Positions 23,369-32,672 of a stretch of DNA of 64,000 nucleotides are shown here, in pieces; position 1 is the stretch's first letter; the number at the start of each line of letters is the position of its first letter. Under the pieces are notes generated by a model, which was not told the origin of the DNA, searched no databases, and saw only the letters and a program-made list of their open reading frames with translations. The DNA comes from Sipunculus nudus (lineage: Eukaryota > Annelida > Sipuncula > Golfingiida > Sipunculidae). Where the stretch lies: positions 49,002,401 to 49,066,400 of the forward strand of contig CM049317.1 in the NCBI GenBank assembly GCA_026874595.1, in the 5' to 3' direction. A program made the position numbers and the translations under genes.

Positions 23369-26300
23369 AAACATATTGATTATTCTTCCATGAATTGGGG
23401 ATTGATTTTTGAAATCTCACCTAAAGGCTGATCTTGGTTACAAACTGAAATAGCAGGTACCGATCATTTACAAATTATTGAAAGCCATATGCGCTTTATA
23501 TTTATTGTTTTTTAGTCCATGTCATTACATGTTATTATCCCAAATGAAATAACATAGAATGTTATCTTTTCATCGTTACTTTTGTTGTCTGTTTTTCCTG
23601 AGTTTATAAGAACAAGTGTTTAAAAAATATATGGTTCTGCCGTGTATGACGGATGATTTCAAATTCACATAATATCACAAATTATGTTTGCATGTATTCG
23701 TATGTACGAAAAGGTACGTAATAAAGTATCAAAAATATAAATTCTAATTAATAGTGTGTTATGAAATAAAAAAGTTTTCTTACGTTTTCGATGGAAAAAG
23801 CCGACACCTTAACAGTACATTGAAAACGGTTTCAAGGATACCTAGGATTCACTGAAAAAAAAAATCTTTCAGGATCTTTTTTACAAATGGTCATGAATCA
23901 AGGTAATTCCTGAAGCAGATGTCATGGCCAGTGTTATTTCTTTCCATATCAAGAAGCTCCTGGGAGAGAATTATTATCAGGCATTAATAACTGGCTCCAA
24001 AAATAATGTTATACTTTTCTGCCAATATATATTTCCTTTAATTATAGCCTACAAAAATTCTGAAATATCATGCGAAAACAAAAAAACAAAAAAAAAAAAA
24101 AAAGAAGATGGCATAACAATTACATTTTTTCCGTAAAGATTAACATGTGACGTGGCTGATATAGCTTTGTAAACCGTAATTATTTATATTTTAACATCAT
24201 GATCAATGTAAGATGCCATTTAATGAATTCCCCAGGTTTATCCAACACACACTACAATTATCCATGAATGAGATATAAATTCTTTGACATGTGTATTTAT
24301 CTTTGAAATATCCTAATAAGTCAGTTGAATAATTTGTAATTAAAAACGAAAGTAACAGATCCATAATTTATTATAGGGTATTTAAATTAAAGTCTTGTTT
24401 CATTATTCGGATAACAACTTATTCATATAGAGTGACGTGAAAAAAAGCTTATTCACCGATCCAACAACACCTATCGGCGACTTATGTAACTGAGTGCACG
24501 GGTCCGGGGAAAACACTGGAATATATAAACTTATTCAGTCCTATCTCAAAATAAGGCAGCTGTTATGCACTGCAGCCGTCCCAGATATTCTTTCGTGTAA
24601 CCGCTACTTTGTATGGCTAGGTTCTCTTGGCATGAACACAAGGTAGGCACAGAGGAAAACATTGTAATCCGGTGAATTAAAAGCATAAGGAAGGTTCGAA
24701 TCAAATCATCCCTTGGTAAAAACAGCGATTCTGATTCTTCAACCCAAACACAGTAGATGGGCATCACGCATCAATTGGCATGTTAGGACATTGGAAATTG
24801 GAAATCAAACAGTTATGTTTCATTATAAATAACTATTAAAGGGACCCTGGATACCCGAATGAACGCCTTATAAAATTATTTAGTGTAACTAAGTTCAATT
24901 AAGCTGGTATGAGAGCAGTATGAACAAAATAACAATTTACAGTGAGATGACAAACTGCATTAGGTTCATTCCACCGTTAATGAACTGATAAATGTCATCA
25001 TGCAGATGTAATCGGATGTATAAAATGACCATAAACGTACAAGAGGGTTGCCCTAATACGTCTGTACTGTATGACTATGTGTGCTTCATAGACTCCCCGT
25101 ATATGTCAAAGCAGGCCTATTGAAAAGTCCGTATGAGTATTTTTTTTTATTATAATTTGGTAGGGACTGACTTACAATCAACCAAGATTTCAAAACATGT
25201 ATTGCATACCGTCCACATAAAAAAAGTTTTCAAGTTAATGACCAAATAACCGAAGTAGAAATATGCTGAGTCAGCAATGAAATGGGAGGGGGGTTAAATT
25301 AATATTTTTCATAGTAGAAAAAAATGTACCGTTTGCAGCCGAGGCTGTAAACGATTTTCTTGCAAACCGAACTTACTTAAAATGATTAAAATACTTGAAA
25401 ATCTCTGTTAAACCGTAAGTTCCAAAGAAAGTTTTACGAAACATGAGCGATTTGACCTGTTTAACTTTATATTGACATAAATAATGGTTAGGATGACAAA
25501 ATTTCTCTTTGACCGTTTTTTTATATTCGATGTCTGTAGGGTAATATCGAATAACACCCTAATCAGCGACATAATTCGCTTTTAAATAATTGTAAATCTA
25601 TCCCAACCAAATGACACTTCTTTTTCAAATTCTCAGAGTGCAACTCTTAATTTGACTGGCCTTACAGAAAGTTGGATGGCCGGTTTTGGAGAGGAGGTAT
25701 TTGAGAGTTGTCCTCAGTGAATATGAGGCCCCTCAAGATTTCTCCATTTATGGCATGCGAATATCGACTACCCAATGTAACTTACTTATATGTAAATTAT
25801 TTTATATTAGCATGCGAATAACGAATATCAATAATTTTTATTTTTGTTGTTGTTATTCGATTGTGAATATCGAATATCGCTGATTTGTGTGATATTTGAA
25901 ATTTGATTATCCAGTATCAAATATCTGTCCAACTACATGCACGTGTAAAAATTGCTATAACTTGTACATCTCTGAATACCTCGATGGTTTCTCTAACACC
26001 CTTCCCCGGAATAAGTTCTGGTTTGTAACAGATCGAAAACATTTATTTAAAGTCTACTATATTTATTTTTGCAAAAAATGCCATTAAAACGTTTTATTTT
26101 ATCAGAAGATGATGGTAGAAAAACGGAATGTTACAGTCTAAGTCGGTAGGATGAAATCTTCGTTTAGTCCTTGATAAAAACAATCGTATATCATAGAGTA
26201 AAGCCAACAACCATTCAGTACATTATGATAAACATCCCTCTTTCGCCTGCTGATAGACACTTGGCCATTAACAATTTTCTTTTTGACTTCAGATATAACT

Positions 26301-29300
26301 AATTCCGCTGCCCAAGCTATCCTTTCCAGTTCTTCCACTTTTACTTATGTTGACTATAAAATCATCAATCTTAATTTCCCTCTTTCCAGATACTTATGAA
26401 CGGACGTCAGTAGTCCGTCTGTCCATCTACTTTAATAGAACGTCACCTAAGTTGAATCAGTCGGCCGCTGATGGATTTTGCCGGAAACGCGGGATGAAAC
26501 TTCCCGGTGATCTGGAACTGGCTCAGCTTCATCACCTGGCAATTCTAACTGGATCAGAGCATCCCAAAGTCTGGCTCTCCTACAAACGGCAGTATTACCA
26601 CACGTGGCAACCAGTTAATAAACAAGGTGCATTGTTTTCTTATTCCTTTGGGTGGGAGTTATTAAAAACAAACAACAATACTTAAAGAAACCTGTTCATT
26701 TATTTCAAGGTGTTATCGAATTATCATTTCGAAACACCTAAAACTCAGGTCTCTTTTCTTTTGCAATTGTTAGTTTAATCTTAGAGGTCAAAGACCGCCA
26801 ACTCTTATAAACAACAAAGAGCTCAATATTCATTTTTTTCAATAGAGTTATTGTACACTTGTTATCATATTGTTTAATATTACGCCTCATATAAGATAAC
26901 ATATCATACATAGTTTATTTCCTTTGTCTTCTGTAGATATCTTCTGAGAAATACTGAACATGCTAAATACAAAGTAAATAACACTAAATTAAGATTATAT
27001 ACACATTCAGGCAATTGGAATCCTGACGAAGAAATAAAAGCTGATAAAAGGTGTTCGTTTCTGAAGCTCGAACGAAAAACTCCTAAACCCTGGAATCAAA
27101 GTTGTTACGAAACTGTGAGAGGATCAATTTGCTGGATTCCAAGTAAGTAAACAGTTCAGATTATTCAAGACAGGGGGTTGACGAATGGACATAGGAAAGA
27201 CAATGACTATGTACATGGACAACAAATGTATTTAAATACCCGTCATTGTGTTGTTACACATTTATGAAAGTGAACAGTTGTAATGTATATGCCATTGCGG
27301 AACAAGAGGATTGTTATCATGGTATGGTAGCTGTTTATTTCAAGTGTGGCTGTCATGTGAATTATTGTATGTACCCCTTTGAAATTACAGACTGCACTAT
27401 ATGTCCTCCCTGGTCCTGTCATCGACTTCATGACGGCTGTTTGTTTATTCGCCACCAAAAGTTGACCTGGTTCCAGGCAAGGGCCGAGTGTGTCATGGCT
27501 ATGGGACAGCTATGGGTTCTTAATAATGATTTTATAAAACAAATTTACACATTGAACTTCCAACTGAAAGACTCCTGGATAGGATGGCGGGCGGAGGACT
27601 GGGTGGAATACAATGCAGGTAAGGTTTAATTATAAAGAATTAAGGCTGCCCCTTAAACAGTATACACCTTTAGGCCAAGCAAACGTGTTTCAAATATCAT
27701 ATTATTATATAACACAATTGCCTTTGAAAACATTAATGTAGATTTTACAAAAACTGAACCCAATTCTTCGAGGAAAAAAAATCTGTTTATTTTTTAACAA
27801 AAAAAAAGGTTGTGTGATTTATTAAAAAAAAACTATTGGCACATCTAAGAGAATGTCAACAAATATTGCTAGATTTAAGTAATTTCTAATTTTGCCTGTG
27901 ATTCCACACTGTGCGCAAGCCAATCACATCAGTGCCAAGTCCCTGTTCTGGATGAAATCCTCCATTCACATAACACGGCCGCATGCTATTAGAGTTATCT
28001 TACATATATGTTGCCTCATATTTCTTTATCTAAATATAATTGCTACTATGATATCACCATTGCTGTTAATATTAATTGATAATAACTGTTTTTTTATAAT
28101 AACAACAGATATATGTTTATTGTGCAGCCTTGCAGACACAGAAATTACTTCAATAAAATAATAAAATAATCGCTCGGTTTTGTGCTGGTTTGGTTGTTTC
28201 GGTAGTATTGTTGACTGGTCATACAGACCTTGTGACTTTTTAATTGAAAGTTCATACCATGTTTTCTCCCAAACAATTTAGGTCAAACAACACATCCATT
28301 AGTACCAAGGTTTACTGAACAAGTTGGAGGGACGTACCATGGGTCACATTGTGTAGTTCTTATGACTGCCCGGCCCTTTAACTGGACGGTTCAAAATTGG
28401 TTAGACCTCGCAGATGTGGCTTGTGTGAAAGGTAGATATTTGATTAATTAGTGGAAATTGCATGACACATTTTTACTTTTAATCACTTTATGGAGCTGAA
28501 CTGCATTTTCTTAAAATTCTATACAATTATTTATTAGCCATCTGTCTCTAACTTTCTCTCTGTCTGTCTGTTTGTCTCTGTGTTTCTTTCTCCCCCTCTC
28601 TCTCTCTATCTCTCTCTCTCTATATATGATTTTCTGAATTATGATAATATATAATGGGGAAAATAAATTAAATCTAATAATAAAATCTGATCAATATGTA
28701 ACTTTTGGCATCTTTTAGATAATAATGTTGGTACAAGCACCCGTCATGAAGCGCCATCTACACAAACTTTGATCAGAAGTACCAGGGATAATCCAAAAGG
28801 ATCCCCGTCATCGCTATGTAATACAGGTAACTAAATAATTATTTTGTATATGATAAAGTAGGACAATTGTGAAAGCAGAGTTCTTTTGAACAATGGATCC
28901 ACTCTGCTATGTCGCGCTTGTTGTTGTGTGTTGTAATATTTTTTTTAGAAATTACTCTCCCACTGCTGATGTTATTGTACGCTCTGTGATTTGGAGGTAA
29001 TTACATCCTCATGGCTTTTATTGCTTGCAATTACTCTGATCGCTGATGTTGTTGTATGCTCTCTTATTTTATAGGTTATTACATCCTCGTTGCGTTTGTT
29101 GTTGTATGCTGTATTGTTGTTGTGGGGTTACTGGTCATTATATTTATCCAGTGCATGCGATTAAAAAGGCAAGTAGTACCTGTTTGTGTATATTACCAAC
29201 CAATAAACATGGGAACAAATATTAAGTATGTAAACTCAATGTTAACATCTTCCTCACATGTTTACATATAATTTGTTACATGTCACATATCACATGTTAC

Positions 29301-29931
29301 ATGTTCCCGCAGATAATGCTCCTGTAGATGACTCCCGCAGTTAATGTAAATTAGCAAGACAGAGGGCTGGTCATTAGGCAGGTTCACTATACTTGTCTTT
29401 TCTATATAAATCATGGTGTCTTGTTTTTTTCTATATATCTTGGTATAATTACTATTTGCGAGATATGACTAATTAATCCGCTCAGAGTTGTACATTCATA
29501 GAATAAGATATTATTATTTACGAATAGTATCACTGTATCATTACTTAACGTAGATGTACCATATATTTTGCACGTGTCTTCTGCAATTATACATGTTATT
29601 TTTTCTTTGCAAAAGAACACCTATTTATCAAGGAGAAACGCTCACTGAGACATACTGTGAAATCACTGAAGACATATATTCTCGTCCAAGACAGCCACTT
29701 CCGGAAATTCCAGCAGTACAGTACTGCGGGGAACAAGTCTATACCTCTGTACCCTTAACACTCGAGCTTGATCGAATGCCTCTGAATGTCCCACACACTC
29801 CGTGTATGAACGCCTCGCCTTGTAATTCGAGGTCTGTTTACTGTGGAGTGGCTGACGGTCCGTGTACTGACAGTAGTATCCACGAGGAAAACCCTCTATA
29901 TACGTCGTCAGATATCCCGGATAAATACTAA
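22460..29931 (+). CDS. Two-CTLD type I transmembrane receptor with signalling-type tail (8 exons, 447 aa)
   Basis: Spliced from 22460-22538, 26390-26626, 27011-27142, 27391-27618, 28282-28431, 28719-28826, 29075-29168 and 29616-29931. The sum is 1344 nt, open to a TAA. Residues 1-26 are a signal peptide, about 27-150 CTLD1, 150-276 CTLD2, 276-312 a Ser/Thr-rich stalk, about 313-337 a membrane helix followed by M-R-L-K-R, and 338-447 a cytoplasmic tail. Each CTLD is split over two exons and every intron but the last is phase 1. CTLD cores show VWLSY/SWIGWR and the closing cysteine pairs. EPN/QPD and WND are absent, so calcium-dependent sugar binding is unlikely. The tail has eight tyrosines, an ITIM-like S-V-Y-C-G-V (416-421), N-P-L-Y (435-438) and PxxP. 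Role inferred: cell-surface recognition with inhibitory or endocytic signalling. Splicing is predicted, not observed. Confidence 0.82.
22562..22633. repeat. (TA)n microsatellite
   Basis: TA run immediately left of the LTR-like element that starts at 22634. Confidence 0.95.
22690..22728 (+). promoter_or_regulatory. tRNA-like A box and B box in left terminal repeat
   Basis: TAGCGAAGCGG at 22690-22700 fits the Pol III A-box consensus TRGCNNAGYGG. GTTTCGAATCC at 22718-22728 is one base from the B box. An internal block present in the other copy is missing, which brings the boxes closer. Confidence 0.6.
22951..23004 (+). promoter_or_regulatory. tRNA-like A box and B box in right terminal repeat
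   Basis: A box TAGCGAAGCGG at 22951-22961 and a perfect B box GGTTCGAATCC at 22994-23004, 32 bases between them. The spacing is normal for a Pol III type 2 promoter. The sequence does not fold into a full tRNA with an acceptor stem, so I do not call a tRNA gene. Confidence 0.65.
23048..23098. repeat. (TA)n microsatellite
   Basis: TA run immediately right of the LTR-like element; probably one tract split by the insertion. Confidence 0.95.
23305..23367. repeat. (TA)n microsatellite
   Basis: TA run bordering copy 3 of repeat family A. Confidence 0.95.
23385..24490 (+). repeat. Dispersed repeat family A, copy 3 (inside receptor intron 1)
   Basis: Diverged direct copy of 19365-20480, with shared blocks such as TTTTTGAAATCTCA, AAATAACATAGAAT, CGTGTATGACGGATGA and, near the right end, TTCACCGATCCAACAACACCTAT. 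It lies in the first intron of the receptor. Confidence 0.75.
24491..26389. other. Remainder of receptor intron 1
   Basis: AT-rich intron sequence. A short exon-like segment at 25637-25696 has lectin-like residues. Otherwise nothing was recognised. Confidence 0.5.
25637..25696 (+). pseudogene. Possible lectin-exon fragment in intron 1
   Basis: After an acceptor-like TTCTCAG, the frame reads L-N-L-T-G-L-T-E-S-W followed by a glycine and E-E-V-F-E. This recalls L-N-F-Q-L-K-D-S-W-I-G and E-D-W-V-E of the CTLD2 exon at 27391-27618. A donor-like GAG|GTATTT follows. It is too short to be sure; it may be coincidence. Confidence 0.25.
26390..26626 (+). CDS. Receptor exon 2: CTLD1 first half
   Basis: Acceptor CCCTCTTTCCAG and donor AACAAG|GTGCAT, 237 bp, phase 1 at both ends. 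It has one cysteine in D-G-F-C-R-K-R-G-M-K-L and the conserved VWLSY core strand. N-R-T and N-Q-S are potential N-glycosylation sites. Confidence 0.8.
27011..27142 (+). CDS. Receptor exon 3: CTLD1 second half
   Basis: Acceptor TACACATTCAG, donor CCAA|GTAAGT, 132 bp, phase 1 at both ends. Begins N-W-N-P-D-E-E and has the CTLD closing cysteines in K-R-C-S-F-L-K-L, N-Q-S-C-Y and S-I-C-W. The W-N-P replaces an EPN/QPD-type loop, and P-W-N-Q stands where WND would be. Confidence 0.82.
27391..27618 (+). CDS. Receptor exon 4: CTLD2 first half
   Basis: Acceptor TTTGAAATTACAG, donor AATGCAG|GTAAGG, 228 bp, phase 1 at both ends. An N-terminal C-T-I-C-P-P-W-S-C and D-G-C cluster suggests an extra disulphide hairpin. 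L-T-W-F-Q-A-R-A-E-C is the first conserved helix and D-S-W-I-G-W-R the core strand. Confidence 0.85.
28282..28431 (+). CDS. Receptor exon 5: CTLD2 second half
   Basis: Acceptor AAACAATTTAG, donor GTGAAAG|GTAGAT, 150 bp, phase 1 at both ends. Contains H-C-V-V-L-M, N-W-T-V-Q-N-W and the final A-D-V-A-C-V-K. The sequon N-W-T may be glycosylated. Confidence 0.8.
28550..28626. repeat. Polypyrimidine CT/CTGT microsatellite
   Basis: Mixed (CT)n and (CTGT)n tract in the intron before the stalk exon. Confidence 0.9.
28719..28826 (+). CDS. Receptor exon 6: extracellular stalk
   Basis: Acceptor GCATCTTTTAG, donor AATACAG|GTAACT, 108 bp, phase 1 at both ends. It encodes 36 residues rich in Ser, Thr, Asn and Pro, a hydrophilic juxtamembrane linker likely to be O-glycosylated. 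Confidence 0.75.
29075..29168 (+). CDS. Receptor exon 7: transmembrane helix, GC donor
   Basis: Acceptor CTCTTATTTTATAG, phase 1 in, phase 2 out. It encodes a 24-residue hydrophobic helix (Y-I-L-V-A-F through I-F-I) followed by Q-C-M-R-L-K, a cytosolic stop-transfer. The donor reads AAAAAG|GCAAGT, the consensus of the minor GC-AG intron class. If this intron is retained, the frame runs on to a stop at 29271 with a different, shorter tail. Confidence 0.78.
29616..29931 (+). CDS. Receptor exon 8: cytoplasmic tail
   Basis: Acceptor TTTTTTCTTTGCAAAAG, phase 2, open to TAA at 29929-29931. Tyrosines fall at residues 347, 356, 364, 379, 385, 418, 438 and 447. Motifs: Y-C-E-I (356-359), Y-S-R-P (364-367, Crk/Nck-type SH2 pattern), R-P-R-Q-P-L-P-E-I-P (366-375, PxxP), Y-T-S-V (385-388), S-V-Y-C-G-V (416-421, fits the ITIM pattern) and N-P-L-Y (435-438, PTB or endocytosis signal). 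Motif calls rest on family patterns, not on data. Confidence 0.75.
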
Positions 29932-30150
29932 CTAGGAAGACCCTCTATATACGTCGTCAGATATCCCGGATAGATACTAACTGCTCACGTCCGAAATCCC
30001 GTATAAATACTAACTAGGAAGACCATCTGTATACGTCGTCAGATATCCCATATACATACTAACGAGGAAAACCCTCTGTATACGTCGTCAGATATCCCGG
30101 ATAAATACTAACGAGGAAAACCCTCTAAATACGTCGTCAGATATCCCAAA
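29884..30150 (+). repeat. 49-bp minisatellite spanning the receptor stop codon
   Basis: About five and a half units of GAGGAAAACCCTCTATATAC...ATAAATACTAACT. The first lies in the coding sequence (E-E-N-P-L-Y...K-Y-stop) and the rest in the 3' UTR. The third unit is truncated. The period is not a multiple of three, and the copy used contains the stop codon. Confidence 0.9.
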
Positions 30151-30203
30151 TGAATAATAATGATGAGTCAATACTGACACAGGGGACCATTCAAAATAAC
30201 AAA

Positions 30204-30216
30204 GTCAGCAGAAAAA

Positions 30217-30277
<61 letters not shown>

Positions 30278-30502
30278 GAGAGAGAAAAGTATGCAATGTA
30301 CTTGCTAGCCCTAGCTCCATTACCTGCTTCTTTCCTTTATTTGGATAAATTAATGTATAAATTGCATGAGTCAGCAGAAAAAAAAAACAGAGAGAGAGAG
30401 AGAGAGAAAGAAAGGAAGAGAGAGAAAAGTATGCAATGTACTTGCTAGCCCTAGCTCCATTACCTGCTTCTTTCCTATATTTGGATAAATTAATGTATAA
30501 AT
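30204..30502 (+). repeat. 166-bp tandem duplication with (GA)n in the receptor 3' flank
   Basis: Units start at about 30204 and 30370 with GTCAGCAGAAAAA, pass through (GA)n (30222-30271 in the first, shorter in the second) and share AAAGTATGCAATGTACTTGC and the following 80 bp almost exactly. An AATAAA at 30215-30220 could be the receptor polyadenylation signal. Confidence 0.9.
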
Positions 30503-31181
30503 CTTAAAATGCTTATCCCTGAAATCCTCTGACACGTATCGGATATATAACAAACGTGTCAAATATACGACTATGTTTTAAAAATATCTCTTTTCAATTT
30601 CATTACATTGCATGTACGTAATTGACAAACAATCGCCGTGTAAATCAAGTTTTTGAAATTTATATCGCAAAGCCCCGTAATGTACAGATATAAAAATACC
30701 AATGAGAAAACCCTCGGCTTTACCAGAAGGATATAATTGTGTTTGTGCTTATTATTGTGCATTAAATAAGAAATATATTAGTTTCATAAACAAAATGTTA
30801 CTAGTTATACTATGTAAAGATGATATTTATGACAAACACATTTGAATATTGTTTTCTGAATGAAAGAATAAGTTCGTCAAATTGATTTTCCTTCTTGCAA
30901 ATGCTTTGGTCGAAACACTTTAGGAGACCCACTGCAGTAACATGTATAAAATAAACCTCTAGGCAGCCAAATATTATGGCAGTGGTATTGCAAGTACATT
31001 CATAGTAAATAAAGGCAGCTAATAATAGATGATTGTTGGATCACTGAGAAAGTAAATTTACATAGGTACACAGGTACGTATGCTCAGCCCCTGTGACCTA
31101 ATTATGCTAATCAGTCCTTAAACACTTCTACACAGAAGGTTTGCCATATTAATTGTAACAACAGCTATAGTAAGACAATCT
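30503..31181. other. Non-coding stretch, nothing recognised
   Basis: AT-rich sequence with no domain-bearing open frame. Confidence 0.45.
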
Positions 31182-31229
31182 TGACGTCACAAGGGTCGGT
31201 CACGAATGACGTCACATTGACTGACGTCA
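31182..31229. promoter_or_regulatory. Cluster of three perfect CRE palindromes
   Basis: TGACGTCA occurs exactly at 31182-31189, 31207-31214 and 31222-31229. This octamer is the full cAMP-response element bound by CREB/ATF bZIP dimers. Three copies in 48 bp in AT-rich DNA are far beyond chance. What they control is not visible. Confidence 0.6.
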
Positions 31230-31262
31230 TCAGTCATGGAAGTGCTACATCTCTGTTCTTCA

Positions 31263-31338
31263 GTGATAAATACATTGAAAACTGTGAAGCGTTAGGCAAT
31301 AATGTGGCCTATTTGTCTCATACGAGTTCAGTGCAAGG
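31263..31338 (+). other. Candidate small exon downstream of the CRE cluster
   Basis: A strong acceptor (CATCTCTGTTCTTCAG) is followed by an open frame containing C-E-A-L-G-N-N-V-A-Y-L-S and a donor-like GCAAG|GTAAAA. The residues recall the first helix of a CTLD, but no partner exon is found nearby. Confidence 0.25.
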
Positions 31339-31375
31339 TAAAATATTATTATTCACTCGGCATTCGGTGAAATAG

Positions 31376-32335
31376 CTTCTGCAACCTTTGGCTTAAAACT
31401 TTATTATACTGTCTCCTTTATATAACAACAATTCAAGAAAAATGCGGACAGGGACACTGGGCAGACTACATTTTATGTTTAAGAGAGTTTCCCAAATTAT
31501 GCAAATGTTGCCCTTGTCAATAGACTTACATTGCCAACGGTCACCTGCTTGCAACTGCTCTGCTCATGATTATTCATTGAATGAATATGCGACTTAAGTC
31601 ACATAGAAGTCAAGATTAGGTCGACCAGCTAAATACTACTCATTGCCTGCTATCATTCAGCAGATAAAACTCCGTGTTTGTCTCCGCACGTGACGATACA
31701 TAAACATATAACAAACACCTGTCGTATCAACATCCGAAACAATCTTGCTAACATCAGTGTCGTGTTGGGAAACGACAATTCCCAGAAAGCTATTGGGAGA
31801 GAGATTTTGGATAAAGAAAGCATCTGAAATCATAGTTCATTTGTAAACTAGAGCTCTGTCCGCTCCCAGCCGCATTCCGGTCAACCTGAGTTCGGCCACA
31901 ATATTCAGCAGGTAGATAAACATCTTCTCAGTATATTTAGCTCGAGTAAGGATAAGCTTGACCGGTTCAATTATAATACATGTCATATAAAAGCGAGGAG
32001 GTTAAGGTTACGTTATGCACTTTATAAAAAAAGTATTTTCCATAGATAGCATGGCCAACATATATAGGGTCAGTTTTTCTTCACATCAAAATTCATGATA
32101 AAACCCGTAAATGAATAAACACTTCCAATAATTTACAGATTTTTCTTACATATCTATCAAAGATCCTCAAGTATTCATTGGGGTTACAACATGCACTGAC
32201 ATAGGTAAAGAATAGAATCACTTCTGAAATCTATGGCTTAGCACCTTTTTTTATACCTCGCTGATATGATTAAGGTATACGTGCACTAAGGTCGGCCAAT
32301 AAATCTCTCCTTGAGGGGCCGAGGGCCCGGGCACA
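31376..32335. other. Non-coding stretch, nothing recognised
   Basis: No coding or repeat feature was recognised. Confidence 0.4.
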
Positions 32336-32344
32336 GTGCGGAAA

Positions 32345-32672
32345 GAGATCATTTAGATACTCCTCCGCTATCCTCTGGAAAAATCTTTCTCAACATATCA
32401 AGGATGCCTCAAGTGTTCCGTGTTTCAAAAGACTACTGAATACACATCTTTTCCAGGTGGCTGTTACTAGCTGTTGTCATCCACTTTGTTTTGATTCTCG
32501 ATTATTTAGTTTTCTGCATATCTATTTTTTAACTCATTTTAATTGTATTATATGTCTCTAAAATTCTTTTTCAATCATCATAATGTATCCTACTGTGAAC
32601 AGTGTGTTAGAGCTATTGTATTTTAATACAGTGAATTTGGCACTTTAATATACTTTTATAATAAAATAATAA
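32345..32672 (+). mobile_element. 3' end of a LINE (RT C-terminus plus 3' UTR)
   Basis: The frame from about 32357 reads S-A-I-L-W-K-N-L-S-Q-H-I-K-D-A-S and then C-F-K-R-L-L-N-T-H-L-F. That is the characteristic end of LINE ORF2 proteins in the Jockey/CR1/L2 group. About 200 bp of 3' UTR follows and ends in an A-rich AATAAAATAATAATAG. The body of the element is missing, as expected for 5'-truncated insertion. Confidence 0.7.

Noticed and set aside
29056-29271. A single-exon small membrane protein
   Set aside because: Its hydrophobic part is the receptor membrane exon bounded by splice sites; the rest is intron readthrough, kept only as a possible retained-intron isoform.
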